A DNA stretch of 64,000 bases from the NCBI GenBank assembly GCA_965115825.1, contig OZ220464.1, positions 992,001 to 1,056,000 of the forward strand, written 5' to 3'. The position numbers were made by a program, and so were the translations under genes. This DNA comes from Bin87 sp965115825 (lineage in GTDB: Bacteria > Chloroflexota > Dehalococcoidia > Lucifugimonadales > UBA3495). Below the pieces are notes generated by a model. It worked only from the letters and a program-made list of their open reading frames with translations, did no database searches and was not told where the DNA came from. Shown here piece after piece: positions 33,950-42,009 of this stretch (positions within the stretch are counted from its first letter, which is position 1; each line of letters opens with the position of its first letter).

Positions 33950-34186
33950 TGGAGGGATGGGCTGGGGAGGGATGCCGGCGCGGGTGGGGTTGGCGTGGAG
34001 GAGGCGGCCGGCATTGCAGGGCAAAGGGAGGATGGGTTGTTGGGGAGGGATGCCGGCGCGGTTGGGGTTGGCGTGGGGAAGGCGGCCGGCATTGCAGGGC
34101 AAAGGGAGGATGGGTTGTTGGGGAGGGATGCCGGCGCAGTTGGGGTTGGCGTGGAGGAGGCGGCCGGCATCGGAGGGAGCGTTGGG
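33950..34186. repeat. 78-bp tandem repeat, three copies
   Basis: Units carrying GGGGAGGGATGCCGGCGCG start at 33964, 34042 and 34120, and fill the whole gap between the two leftward genes ending at 34193 and starting at 33903. The period is a multiple of three. Confidence 0.85.
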
Positions 34187-34192
34187 TATGGG

Positions 34193-35386
34193 TTAGGCGT
34201 CGGCTTTGGGGAGCCAGTCCTGGTTCCAGGGGAATTCGTTGGGGGCTTGGCCGAAGACGGGGAGGCCCTGGTCGATGCGGTCGCGGTAGGGGCTGGCGAC
34301 GGGTTCGCGGTAGGGGTAGATGCCGCCTTCGTACATTTGCTCGCCCTTTTTGAAGTGAGTGGCCTGGTCGAGGGTTTCGACGAAGGGCATATTGATGTCG
34401 TAGAGGTTGCCGGCGCCGGCGCGGGGACGGGGGCCGGCTTTGGAGACGTGGCCGTAGAGTTCGCGTCCGATGATGCGTTCGGCGGCCCAGACGCAGTCGA
34501 TGAGTTTGTCGATGTCGACGCCGATGGGGATACCCATGTCTTCCATCATGTGGAGGAGGTCTTCGGTGGGGGCCATGCCGGTGGCGCGGCCGTTGCCGCA
34601 GTAGGGGCAGCCGCCGAAACCGCCGATGGTGCCGTCGAGTTCAAGGGTATCCTGGGGGCCGAGGACGCGCATGGCGGCGTAGGCGGAGGCGATGGCCATG
34701 TTGCGTCCGTTGTGGAGGTGGAGTCGGAAGTGGTTGATGTCGGGCCAACGCTCTTTGACGCGGGAGATGCTCTCTTCGACTTTGGCGGGGGTGCAATGGC
34801 TCATGGGGTCGCCCATGGAGCAGCTGCGGACGTTGATGCCGGCTTCGTCCCAGAGGCCGTGCTGGTATTCGAAGAGGGTCATGAGGCTGTCGACGGGGAA
34901 TTCGCCGAGGAAGTTGGAGCCCCAGGAGGCGTTACAGCCGATGCCGGCCTGGGTGATGCCCATTTCCTGGGCCTGGGCGATGATGGCGGGCCAGCGTTCC
35001 ATTTCCTGCATCTGGCTGCGGTTGGTGTTGCGGCGGGCGAAGACGTCGCAGAGGTGGCAGGAGAGACGGGGGTAGGCGTCGCGCTCGATGGTAAGTGGAG
35101 GAGAGTAGGCGCGGGCGCGTTCGACGCCGCGCTGGTTGAGGGCGAGGGCGGTGTAGGTTACACCGGGTTTGGGGGTGAATTTGGTGACGATTTCGTCGAT
35201 GCGCTCCATCTGGGGGGTCCACTTGGGGCTGACGAAGGAGCCGACGACGATGCTGCTGAGGCCGGTTTCGGAAAGCATATCGAGGAGTTCGACTTTATCG
35301 TCGACGCTGATGTTGGCGTCCTCGATTTGCATGCCTTCACGCATACCTTCTTCTTTGTAGTGGACGGTGGGCCATTGGTTGGGCAT
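34193..35386 (-). CDS. HMG-CoA-lyase-like (DRE-TIM) enzyme
   Basis: A 397-residue DRE-TIM metallolyase/aldolase. MREGMQIEDANISVDDKVELLDML replaces the canonical GPRDGLQ(N/E) start (RE in place of RD). The metal site HxH is in FRLHLHNGRN, and the active-site cysteine region is TIGGFGGCPYCGNGRATG, close to HMG-CoA lyase GGCP. It would split HMG-CoA or a related 3-hydroxy-3-methyl acyl-CoA to acetyl-CoA plus a keto acid. It is about 90 residues longer than usual, with an extended C-terminus (YPYREPVASPYRDRIDQ). AAGGAG precedes the ATG. It fits with the CoA-transferase and acyl-CoA dehydrogenase elsewhere in the window, though not in one operon. Confidence 0.8.
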   Translation of the reverse strand: MPNQWPTVHYKEEGMREGMQIEDANISVDDKVELLDMLSETGLSSIVVGSFVSPKWTPQMERIDEIVTKFTPKPGVTYTALALNQRGVERARAYSPPLTIERDAYPRLSCHLCDVFARRNTNRSQMQEMERWPAIIAQAQEMGITQAGIGCNASWGSNFLGEFPVDSLMTLFEYQHGLWDEAGINVRSCSMGDPMSHCTPAKVEESISRVKERWPDINHFRLHLHNGRNMAIASAYAAMRVLGPQDTLELDGTIGGFGGCPYCGNGRATGMAPTEDLLHMMEDMGIPIGVDIDKLIDCVWAAERIIGRELYGHVSKAGPRPRAGAGNLYDINMPFVETLDQATHFKKGEQMYEGGIYPYREPVASPYRDRIDQGLPVFGQAPNEFPWNQDWLPKADA

Positions 35387-35596
35387 GGGGAACTCCTTGC
35401 GCGCGGGGCGGCGGCGCGGGTGAGGTTAGGGTCGTGGGCGCTGGCGCGCCGGGTGGAGGGATTTTAGGGGCGGGTGGTTGGGGTTGTCAAGGAAGATGGG
35501 GTTATGGTAGCGTTGGGAGGCACGGGCAGCAACGCCGTAGGGTGGAAAACAACGGCGAGTGATAGAGTGGAACGATGCGGGAAAGGGAGGAGTGAT

Positions 35597-35788
35597 ATGG
35601 CAGGCATAGCAATTTTCCTATTCAGCTTTTTCGTGGCGTGTTGGGTGTATGTTGCTGGACATCTCCTCGGGTGGGGCTTGCTCGAGTACGAGGTGATGCG
35701 GGCGAGTTTGCCCATCGCTTACACCGGCGCCATCATATCGGTAGGCGTTTTGGCGGCGGCGGTGGCTGCCGCAGTAATTCGCAGATGA
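35597..35788 (+). CDS. small two-helix membrane protein, cassette gene A (copy 5)
   Basis: A 63-residue protein with two helices around the turn GHLLGWGLLEYEV. GGGAGGAG precedes the ATG. Its TGA overlaps an ATG (ATGA) just as in copy 2, but the second gene is cut short after 17 codons (35785-35838, basic start MKSRLGRLVRSALIFLR), so gene B is truncated here. Confidence 0.55.
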   Translation: MAGIAIFLFSFFVACWVYVAGHLLGWGLLEYEVMRASLPIAYTGAIISVGVLAAAVAAAVIRR

Positions 35789-35838
35789 AAAGTCGGCTGG
35801 GCAGGCTGGTCCGCTCCGCGTTGATTTTCTTGCGATAG
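35785..35838 (+). pseudogene. remnant of cassette gene B (copy 5)
   Basis: A 17-codon ORF starting in the ATGA overlap with gene A. It keeps the basic start and the beginning of the first helix, then a TAG. No further B-like sequence follows. The 246 bp to 36085 show no gene. Confidence 0.4.
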
Positions 35839-36084
35839 CTCAGCGGTGACTTAGGAACGGTTCCTCTCGGCGCGGCGGCTATTTTCCTGGTCAGGGCGTT
35901 TCCATCATCGGTTTGCGATGTATGCCAAGAACTGGACGGTCGAATGCTATTCGCCAGCGGTTTCTTCCTGGCCCTTGGATTTGGTGTTGAGGTACGTCTC
36001 CAAAATGAACCCGACAGCTGACTACCTGATTGGATGGCACTGGACGTTACCCAGGCTTGCCCGCGGGGGTAGAAGGGGAAGAGA

Positions 36085-36999
36085 ATGGCTATCAGTGAGA
36101 GCTTGTGCTTTGTACAGTTGATGCATCCGGGCGGGGAAGCCAAACTGAAGAGGGGGAGCGCGGCGATAGGGTGGAACAGAGAGGCTCACGCGCGCAAGTA
36201 TATGCGGTGTCCGGGGGATTACGTTAGCGGAGGCAAACCCGTCAGCGGTTTAATTGAGTTTTGGGGCGAGTGGGAGCCTGAGTCTGAGGTTATTGAAGAA
36301 TGGGGGAGGCAGCCTGACCGTAAGCCGCAACGAGTTTGGCAACCTTGCTACGAACGTAAAGCCAACTACGCGGGCTTGCAGAATACCGACCCGTTCGTGT
36401 TCGGGAGTTTTCTGTACACCGGCTGCAAGCAGCATACCAGGCAGGGCGCAACGCAGCTGCGTTACCTGAAAAGAGGTTCGGTGTTGTTGTTTGGATCCTG
36501 CATCGGCGATAAGTTTGCCCTGGATACAGCGTTCGTAGTGAAAGACTATATTGACCACAATGCGGCAATTTACCGCGACGTATTGAAGGGAAAAGTCCCG
36601 GAGGGATATTGGGATGCAACGCTGTTTCCCTGGTATGGCGAAGGCTGCGGGTCGCCTGGGCCGGTTGCGGACAGTGAAATGCCGGCGGCGTGCGCCGTTA
36701 TTGATGGGTCGGATTCGGGCGTTCGTCTGTACTTTGGCGCAACCTGGGATGATCCGGTGGAGGGGATGTTCTCGTTTGTACCCTGCATAGCGGCGGACGG
36801 CAGCGCGCCCGGCGGCGGTTTTCCTCGGCCCAATATCGAACTGCGCGGCGTCATCAAGCAGACTAACAGGCAGGGGAGCAGGCTTAACCGGCAGAGCGAC
36901 TTAAAGAGCGTCGTTGGCTTATGGAAGCAGGTTGTGGACCAAGTGGAGCAGCGCGGCCTGGAGCTAGGCGTCTCGATAGCAATGCCGCCGAGACGGTGA
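36085..36999 (+). CDS. unknown 304-residue protein starting with an HPGGE motif
   Basis: Not recognised. The N-terminus reads LCFVQLMHPGGEAK, then GWNREAHARKYMRCPGDYV, with conserved-looking WEPES, CYERKANYAGLQNTDPFVFG and YTGCKQHT segments. The C-terminal half has MFSFVPCIAADG and a helical tail (SDLKSVVGLWKQVVDQVEQRGLELG). There is no signal peptide, membrane segment or known catalytic motif. Seven cysteines are spread through it, and WxP/HPGG-type motifs suggest a compact globular enzyme. GGGGAAGAG precedes the ATG. It lies alone between the cassette remnant and the polyamine genes, facing them tail to tail, which is typical of an accessory gene; a defence or modification role cannot be argued from sequence. 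Confidence 0.7.
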   Translation: MAISESLCFVQLMHPGGEAKLKRGSAAIGWNREAHARKYMRCPGDYVSGGKPVSGLIEFWGEWEPESEVIEEWGRQPDRKPQRVWQPCYERKANYAGLQNTDPFVFGSFLYTGCKQHTRQGATQLRYLKRGSVLLFGSCIGDKFALDTAFVVKDYIDHNAAIYRDVLKGKVPEGYWDATLFPWYGEGCGSPGPVADSEMPAACAVIDGSDSGVRLYFGATWDDPVEGMFSFVPCIAADGSAPGGGFPRPNIELRGVIKQTNRQGSRLNRQSDLKSVVGLWKQVVDQVEQRGLELGVSIAMPPRR

Positions 37000-37003
37000 C
37001 GGG

Positions 37004-37876
37004 CTAGCGGTGGGAGTAGGCGATGAGTTTCTGGATTAGTTTGGCGGCGGCGTAGGAGTTGGCCGGGGGGCCTTCATTAGGGGCCAGTTCGCAGACGTCG
37101 AAGCCGACGATGCGGCGGGCTTGGGCTACCTGGCGCAGGAGTTTGAGCAATTCGAGCCAGCGCATACCGCCCGGCTCGGGGGTGCCTACGGCGGCCATTT
37201 CGGAAGGGTCGAGGGCGTCGAGGTCGACGCTGACGTACAGGGTTGACGTGAGGCCGGAGATTATGTCATCTGCGTAGCGGGCGCTGTCCGGGGGCCAGGG
37301 GTAGGCGGGGATGCTGGCCGTTTGGATGTAATCGCGTTCTTCCAGGGCCAGGGTGCGGAGGCCGACCAGGGAGACAGGGCAATGCTCGGAGATGCGTCGG
37401 GCAGCTGAGCCGTGTCCCCAGCCGGTGCCCTGGTATTGGTCGCGCAGGTCGGCGTGGGCGTCGATGTAGAGGACGGACAGGTCGGGGCAGCGTTCCCGCC
37501 AGGCCAGGGCGGATCCGATGGCAGCCGAATGGTCGCCGCCGATTACGCCGGTGAGTTTGTCCATTGCGGCGTAGTGGGACACGGTGGCCTGCACTCGTTG
37601 GGCCATGGCCTGCGGGTCGCCTACGTGGGCTTCCAGCGGGGGAGCGGTGTGGATGCCGAGATCGGCGACGTCGATGGCCAGTTCCAGGTCGTAATCTTCC
37701 AGGGCGGCGGAGGCGGTGATGATGGCGGCCGGGCCGTAGCGGGCGCCGCTGCGAAAGGATGTGACGCTGTCGATGGGGACGGGAATGAGGACGGCGGCGG
37801 CGGAGTCGAGGGCGGCTTGCTCTGGCGGCAGGGCCAGGAAGTTGGCCGGCGTAGTTGGAACGGGGGGAGCGCTCAT
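37004..37876 (-). CDS. speB: agmatinase/arginase family ureohydrolase
   Basis: Probably splits agmatine into putrescine and urea. The 290-residue protein has the binuclear manganese signatures GGDHSAAIGSAL, YIDAHADLRDQYQG and VSVDLDALDPSEM, and GTPEPGGMRWLE as in agmatinases. The next gene upstream, speD, ends only 9 bp before this start, and both run leftward, so they form a polyamine operon: putrescine from SpeB and the aminopropyl donor from SpeD. Arginase-family members with other guanidino substrates cannot be excluded, but the speD pairing supports agmatinase. Confidence 0.9.
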   Translation of the reverse strand: MSAPPVPTTPANFLALPPEQAALDSAAAVLIPVPIDSVTSFRSGARYGPAAIITASAALEDYDLELAIDVADLGIHTAPPLEAHVGDPQAMAQRVQATVSHYAAMDKLTGVIGGDHSAAIGSALAWRERCPDLSVLYIDAHADLRDQYQGTGWGHGSAARRISEHCPVSLVGLRTLALEERDYIQTASIPAYPWPPDSARYADDIISGLTSTLYVSVDLDALDPSEMAAVGTPEPGGMRWLELLKLLRQVAQARRIVGFDVCELAPNEGPPANSYAAAKLIQKLIAYSHR

Positions 37877-37885
37877 GGGGGCGCG

Positions 37886-38326
37886 TCAGGTTACGGGGGA
37901 GCCGGAGAGCAATCCGCTGACGGCGGAGAGTGAGGAACGCTGTCGTCGGGTTTCGCTGGCGCCTTGCTCGGCGTCGGCCCATTCGAGGCCTCGGTCGAGG
38001 AGCCAGGTTTTGACTCGTTGGAGGTTGAAAAGGGCGCGGGCGTCGGCGAGGGCGCGCTGGTGGTCGAAGGGCTTGCAGGAGAAGAGGTCGATGTTGACGT
38101 AGTCGCGGTGGGGGAAGGTATGGACGCTGATGTGGCTTTCGGCGATGATGACGAAGCCGGAGATGCCGCTGTCGTTGGGGTTGGGGCCGTGATAGTCCAG
38201 CACTTCGGGCTCGGTTATCCTGGTCATTCCCAGATTAGCGGGGTATTCGTACAGGAAGCGGCGGAGGCGGTCGGCGTCCCACATCATGGCGGCGTCGCCG
38301 CCGAATCCGTCGATAATCAAGTGCAT
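37886..38326 (-). CDS. speD: S-adenosylmethionine decarboxylase proenzyme
   Basis: Pyruvoyl enzyme making decarboxylated AdoMet for spermidine synthesis. The 146-residue proenzyme carries the self-cleavage site AE-S64-HISVHTFP, where S64 becomes the pyruvoyl group, and C84 in DLFSCKPF, both required. The start fits MHLIIDGFGGD. A C-terminal extension (QGASETRRQRSSLSAVSG) exceeds the usual length of ~120-130. It leads the speD-speB operon. Its promoter overlaps that of the divergent ABC operon, and a terminator-like hairpin stands in the leader, suggesting attenuation. Spermidine synthase is not in the window. Confidence 0.92.
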   Translation of the reverse strand: MHLIIDGFGGDAAMMWDADRLRRFLYEYPANLGMTRITEPEVLDYHGPNPNDSGISGFVIIAESHISVHTFPHRDYVNIDLFSCKPFDHQRALADARALFNLQRVKTWLLDRGLEWADAEQGASETRRQRSSLSAVSGLLSGSPVT

Positions 38327-38355
38327 CCTGGTTGCCAGCTCCTGGGGATAAAATA

Positions 38356-38374
38356 AGCCCCGCGCGACGGGGCT
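38356..38374 (-). promoter_or_regulatory. terminator-like hairpin in the speD leader
   Basis: Read leftward, AGCCCCG-TCGCG-CGGGGCT is followed by TATTTTA, so it has the form of an intrinsic terminator. It lies between the predicted start of transcription (~38395) and the speD ATG (38326). It could attenuate speD-speB. Confidence 0.55.
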
Positions 38375-38382
38375 GCGCCATC

Positions 38383-38411
38383 TTGTGCAATCGCAGCATA
38401 TAGAATATCAT
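38383..38411 (+). promoter_or_regulatory. promoter of the ABC/Gld operon
   Basis: TTGTGC (38383-38388), 17-bp spacer and TATCAT (38406-38411), about 58 bp before the ATG at 38469. It shares bases with the divergent speD promoter, so polymerase binding at one should exclude the other. Confidence 0.5.
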
Positions 38412-38430
38412 AGCCGTTGCGCCAGTTCAA
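38402..38430 (-). promoter_or_regulatory. speD-speB promoter
   Basis: Read leftward: TTGAAC (38430-38425), 17-bp spacer, TATTCT (38407-38402). Its -10 overlaps the -10 of the opposite promoter for the ABC operon. Confidence 0.6.
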
Positions 38431-38468
38431 AGGCGTATTTTTATGCGGTAAGCGAACCGGATTAGCGA

Positions 38469-39482
38469 ATGGCTACTGAAATGGACGGCCGGGCCGAGGC
38501 TACTGTGAGCGAAGCGTCGGTTGAGGACGCGATGATTGAGGTGCGGGATCTGACGCACTATTACGGGCCGATGCCGGCGGTGGAGAATGTGAACTTCACG
38601 GTGCGGCGGGGGGAGATACTGGGGTTCCTGGGGCCGAACGGGGCGGGCAAGACTACGACGATGCGGATTCTGACGGGCTATATGCCGCCTACGAGGGGTT
38701 CCGTAAGGCTGGGCGGCTATGACGTGGTGGAGAAGTCGCTGGAAGTTCGGAGGCGGGTTGGCTACCTGCCGGAGTCGGTCCCGCTGCATACGGAGATGAC
38801 GGTTACCAACTATCTCAAGTACATGGGGACGCTGCGGGGGATGAACGGGCGGCAGATGCGCGCGCGGATTGACGAGGTGATTGACGTATGCCGGCTGGGG
38901 GATTACCGGAAGACGCTTATTGGGAAGTTGTCCAAGGGGTTCCGTCAAAGGGTGGGGATTGGGCAGGCGATTCTGCATGAGCCGGAGGTGCTGGTGCTGG
39001 ACGAACCGACAATCGGGATTGATCCCATCCAGGTGGTGGAAACGCGCGGGCTGATTCAGGAGCTGGGGCGGGAGCAGACGGTGGTGTTGAGCAGCCACAT
39101 TCTGCCGGAAGTGAGCATGATTTGCGAGCGGGTGCTGATAATTCACGAGGGGCATATAGTGGCGGCGGACACACCGAACAACCTGGCGCAACATCTGAGG
39201 GGAGTGGAGCAGCTGGAGGTGGAAATCGGCGGGCCGCCGGCGGAGGCGCTGCCGGCGCTGCGCGCCATTGAGGGGGCCACCAGGGTAACGCATCATCCGA
39301 GGCCGGGCGTGAACGCATATCGGGTACAGTACCGCGAAGGGGTGGACTTGCGGGATGAGATTTCGCGGACGGTAATCAGCCGGGGGTGGAGTCTGCTGAG
39401 CATGCAGGTGAACAGCATGAGCCTGGAGGAGATTTTCCTGCGTTTGACGAGTGATGAAGCCGATGATGAAGGACAGGCGTGA
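38469..39482 (+). CDS. ABC transporter ATP-binding protein (GldA-like)
   Basis: ATPase of an ABC-2-type exporter, 337 residues. Walker A is LGPNGAGKTTT, the signature is LSKGFRQRVGIGQAI, Walker B is VLVLDEPTIGIDP, and the switch histidine is in VVLSSHILPEV. A ~90-residue C-terminal extension typical of GldA/CcmA-type subunits follows. It has a ~20-residue acidic N-terminal leader before MIEVRDLTHYYG (methionine about residue 22), so a shorter start is possible. It is first in an operon with the permease, GldG-like and DUF4340 genes, spaced by 0-10 bp. The Gld set drives gliding in Bacteroidota, but in other phyla such operons are of unknown substrate. Confidence 0.9.
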   Translation: MATEMDGRAEATVSEASVEDAMIEVRDLTHYYGPMPAVENVNFTVRRGEILGFLGPNGAGKTTTMRILTGYMPPTRGSVRLGGYDVVEKSLEVRRRVGYLPESVPLHTEMTVTNYLKYMGTLRGMNGRQMRARIDEVIDVCRLGDYRKTLIGKLSKGFRQRVGIGQAILHEPEVLVLDEPTIGIDPIQVVETRGLIQELGREQTVVLSSHILPEVSMICERVLIIHEGHIVAADTPNNLAQHLRGVEQLEVEIGGPPAEALPALRAIEGATRVTHHPRPGVNAYRVQYREGVDLRDEISRTVISRGWSLLSMQVNSMSLEEIFLRLTSDEADDEGQA

Positions 39483-39488
39483 TTGACG

Positions 39489-40202
39489 ATGCGAACGATA
39501 CGCGCGGTGGCGCTCAAGGAGATTCAGATTTATTTCAGCAGCCCGGTGGCGTACATCGTGGCGCTTATCTTTATGGCGTTGAGCGGGTTCTTCTTCGTGC
39601 AGGATTTGGGCAATCCGTTTCCGGAGGCGTCGCTGAGCAACTTTTTCCAGGGGGCGACGTTTCTGCTGATTCCGCTGGCGCCGGCATTGACCATGCGGCT
39701 GCTGGCGGAAGAGCAGAAGTTGGGCACCATTGAGCTGCTGTTGACCTCGCCGGTGCGCGACTGGGAGGTCATATTGGGGAAGTACTTTGCCAGTCTGGTA
39801 TTTCTGCTGTTTCTGCTGGCGTTGACGTCGTATTATGTCATCCTGCTGGTGGTGTTTGCGAGTCCGGATCCCGGGCCGATTTACTCGGGATATCTGGGGC
39901 TGGCGCTGTACGGCATGGCTGCGCTGTCGGTGGGGATACTGACTTCAACTCTGACCAGCAACCAGATTATCGCGGCCGTGGTAGGCACGGGGATTCTAAT
40001 CGCGCTGTACGCCACTGCGTTTATCAGTGAAGTGGTTACCGGGGTTTGGGCCAACGTTTTCAATCAGCTGGGGTTCACCGGCCACTTTAACGATTTTGAC
40101 AACGGCATTATCGACTCGGCGAACATAGTGTACTTTCTGACGGTGACGGCGCTGTTTCTGTTCCTGGCGATACGCGCGCTGGAATCGCGGCGGTGGAGGT
40201 AG
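39489..40202 (+). CDS. ABC transporter permease (GldF/ABC-2 type)
   Basis: Membrane subunit of about 237 residues with six helices. It opens IRAVALKEIQIYFSSPVAYIVALIFMALSGFFF and has the ABC-2 hallmark LAEEQKLGTIELLLTSPVRDWEVILGKYFASLVFL between helices two and three. A short FNDFDNGIIDSANIVYFL loop precedes the last helix. The ATG at 39489 is used; a TTG six bases upstream (39483) is better spaced from GAAGGA and may be the real start. It is directly coupled to the ATPase gene. Confidence 0.88.
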   Translation: MRTIRAVALKEIQIYFSSPVAYIVALIFMALSGFFFVQDLGNPFPEASLSNFFQGATFLLIPLAPALTMRLLAEEQKLGTIELLLTSPVRDWEVILGKYFASLVFLLFLLALTSYYVILLVVFASPDPGPIYSGYLGLALYGMAALSVGILTSTLTSNQIIAAVVGTGILIALYATAFISEVVTGVWANVFNQLGFTGHFNDFDNGIIDSANIVYFLTVTALFLFLAIRALESRRWR

Positions 40203-40208
40203 GGCGGG

Positions 40209-42002
40209 ATGAGCGAGCGTCGCAACGACGATACCCCCAGGGACTGGCGCCGGCGTCGTGGTCGGGAGCAGCAGGACAGCGGCGGCGGCGAACCTGGCGG
40301 GGAGGCTGAGTCCGATGCGCTGCAAGAGCGGTCTCGGACGCTGTTTTCGTTTATTGAGCCGGCGTTCGATTTTATTGCGGTTTTTTATGCGCCGATTCTG
40401 ATTGCGGGCCTGGTAGGGCTGGTGACGGGGGCGACGCTGCTGGCGTTCGTAGGCTCGCTGAGGCTGTACGGCGGGATTGTGTTGGGAATTGGGGGCGTGT
40501 TGACGCTGCTGGTGGCGGTATCTTATTTCAGCCAGGTGCTGGCAGCATTTTTCAGTCGCACGGGGCGTTATGGCGTCAATACGGTGGTGATGACCGCGGC
40601 GTTTATCGGGCTGGTGGCACTGGTGAATTACGTGGCCTTTGAAAACCACTTCAGGGTGGATACTACCGCCACCAATCAATTCTCTCTGGCGGAACGGACG
40701 CGGGATTTGCTGGACGGTCTGGAGCGTCCTATCAGCGTGATTGCATACTATCCTGATGAGATTGGCGAGCGTGGGATGCTAGAACGTCGCGGCAAGGTTG
40801 AGACCATGCTGGGCGAATTCAGCAAGCGGAGCGGGAATTTCAGATATCGCTTTATAGACCCGCAAAAGGAGCCGGACCTGGCGCGAAGCCAGGGCGTGAC
40901 GACTTACGAAACCCTGTCGGTGGCGGCGGTGGAGACTGACATTATTGACCTGGTGGAGCCCACGGATCCGGGTTACAGCCGTCTGGAGCAGGATTTGTAC
41001 ACCGCGCTGCTGGTGGCAACTGAAACGGAGCGCAAGAAAGTGTATTTCCTGGTCGGGCACGGGGAGCGGGACATCGGCGGGGAGACTGAAGACGGGTATC
41101 TGCAAATACGGGAAGGGCTGGAAGTGGACAACTACCAGGTGGAAACGCTGGTTTGGCCGCCTACCGAGGAGGAGGTATCGGTGCCGGATGACGCGGCGCT
41201 GCTGGTAATAGCGGGGCCTACCGGGGAGCTGCCGGAGGCTCACTTCGGCGCGCTGGACGCCTATATGGAGGGGAGGGATCCTGACGGCGAGCCGCGACGG
41301 GAAGGGGCGCGGGTGATTTTTCTGGCCGAGCCGGACGCGCATGATTCGTTCCGGGCCTTTCTGGCGCGCTGGGGGGTGGTGGCGTCCAGCGGGTACATCA
41401 GGGACGTTGAGGGGGCGCAACCGAACGCGCCGCGGACTTTGCGCGTAGGCATTTACAATCCGCAGGCTCCGGCTGAGATTATTGCGCCGCGGGGGCGGCC
41501 GCTGAACGTGGCATTTATGCCAGGGGCGGCAGCGCTGGAACCGATTCTTGAGCAGTCCGGGGCTCGCATTCCGGTGGCGATTGCGGCTACTACGGCGTCG
41601 GCGCGGATTATCAGCGACATAGAGCGCACGGAACCGATGGACGGCGACCCGCAGGGCGTTTATTTCCCGGCTGTTTACCTGGATATTCTGGGGCCGGTGG
41701 GAACCGCCCCGCCTACTGAGAGGCCGCCGGACAACGAAATCGCCCGGATGGCGGTGTTCGGGGACTCTGATTTCGTTTCCAACCGGAACGTGAGCAGGGG
41801 TTCCAGCGCGGCGCTGTTTCTGAACACGGCGAACTATTTGATGGGAGACTATTCGCTGGTGTCCATCCGCGACCGGGAGTTTGTGTATCGGGAGTGGAAT
41901 CTGGATGCTAATGAGTTCAACTTCGTGCGGTTTTCGACGTGGCTGCTGCTGCCGGGGCTGATGGGGATTATGGCGGTGGCGGTCTGGTGGGTGCGCCGGT
42001 AG
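40209..42002 (+). CDS. GldG-family ABC transporter auxiliary protein
   Basis: A 597-residue membrane-anchored protein. A charged cytoplasmic N-terminus (to about residue 55) is followed by three or four helices (about 57-150). A large extracytoplasmic domain carries NQFSLAERTRDLLDGLERPISVIAYYPDE, FVGHGERDI-like VGHGERDIGGETEDGYLQIREGLEVDNYQVETL and LLVIAGPTGELPE, the pattern of the ABC_transp_aux/GldG domain. A final helix at the C-terminus (LLLPGLMGIMAVAVWWV) ends the protein. It follows the permease by 6 bp. It probably binds cargo or couples the ABC transporter to the envelope. Confidence 0.85.
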   Translation: MSERRNDDTPRDWRRRRGREQQDSGGGEPGGEAESDALQERSRTLFSFIEPAFDFIAVFYAPILIAGLVGLVTGATLLAFVGSLRLYGGIVLGIGGVLTLLVAVSYFSQVLAAFFSRTGRYGVNTVVMTAAFIGLVALVNYVAFENHFRVDTTATNQFSLAERTRDLLDGLERPISVIAYYPDEIGERGMLERRGKVETMLGEFSKRSGNFRYRFIDPQKEPDLARSQGVTTYETLSVAAVETDIIDLVEPTDPGYSRLEQDLYTALLVATETERKKVYFLVGHGERDIGGETEDGYLQIREGLEVDNYQVETLVWPPTEEEVSVPDDAALLVIAGPTGELPEAHFGALDAYMEGRDPDGEPRREGARVIFLAEPDAHDSFRAFLARWGVVASSGYIRDVEGAQPNAPRTLRVGIYNPQAPAEIIAPRGRPLNVAFMPGAAALEPILEQSGARIPVAIAATTASARIISDIERTEPMDGDPQGVYFPAVYLDILGPVGTAPPTERPPDNEIARMAVFGDSDFVSNRNVSRGSSAALFLNTANYLMGDYSLVSIRDREFVYREWNLDANEFNFVRFSTWLLLPGLMGIMAVAVWWVRR

Positions 42003-42009
42003 TCGGACT

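Noticed and set aside
33767..35467. 566-codon rightward ORF over the HMG-CoA-lyase-like gene
   Set aside because: It is the antisense of a clear DRE-TIM gene and of the 78-bp array; Gly/Val/Asp-biased composition is typical of an antisense frame in high-GC DNA.
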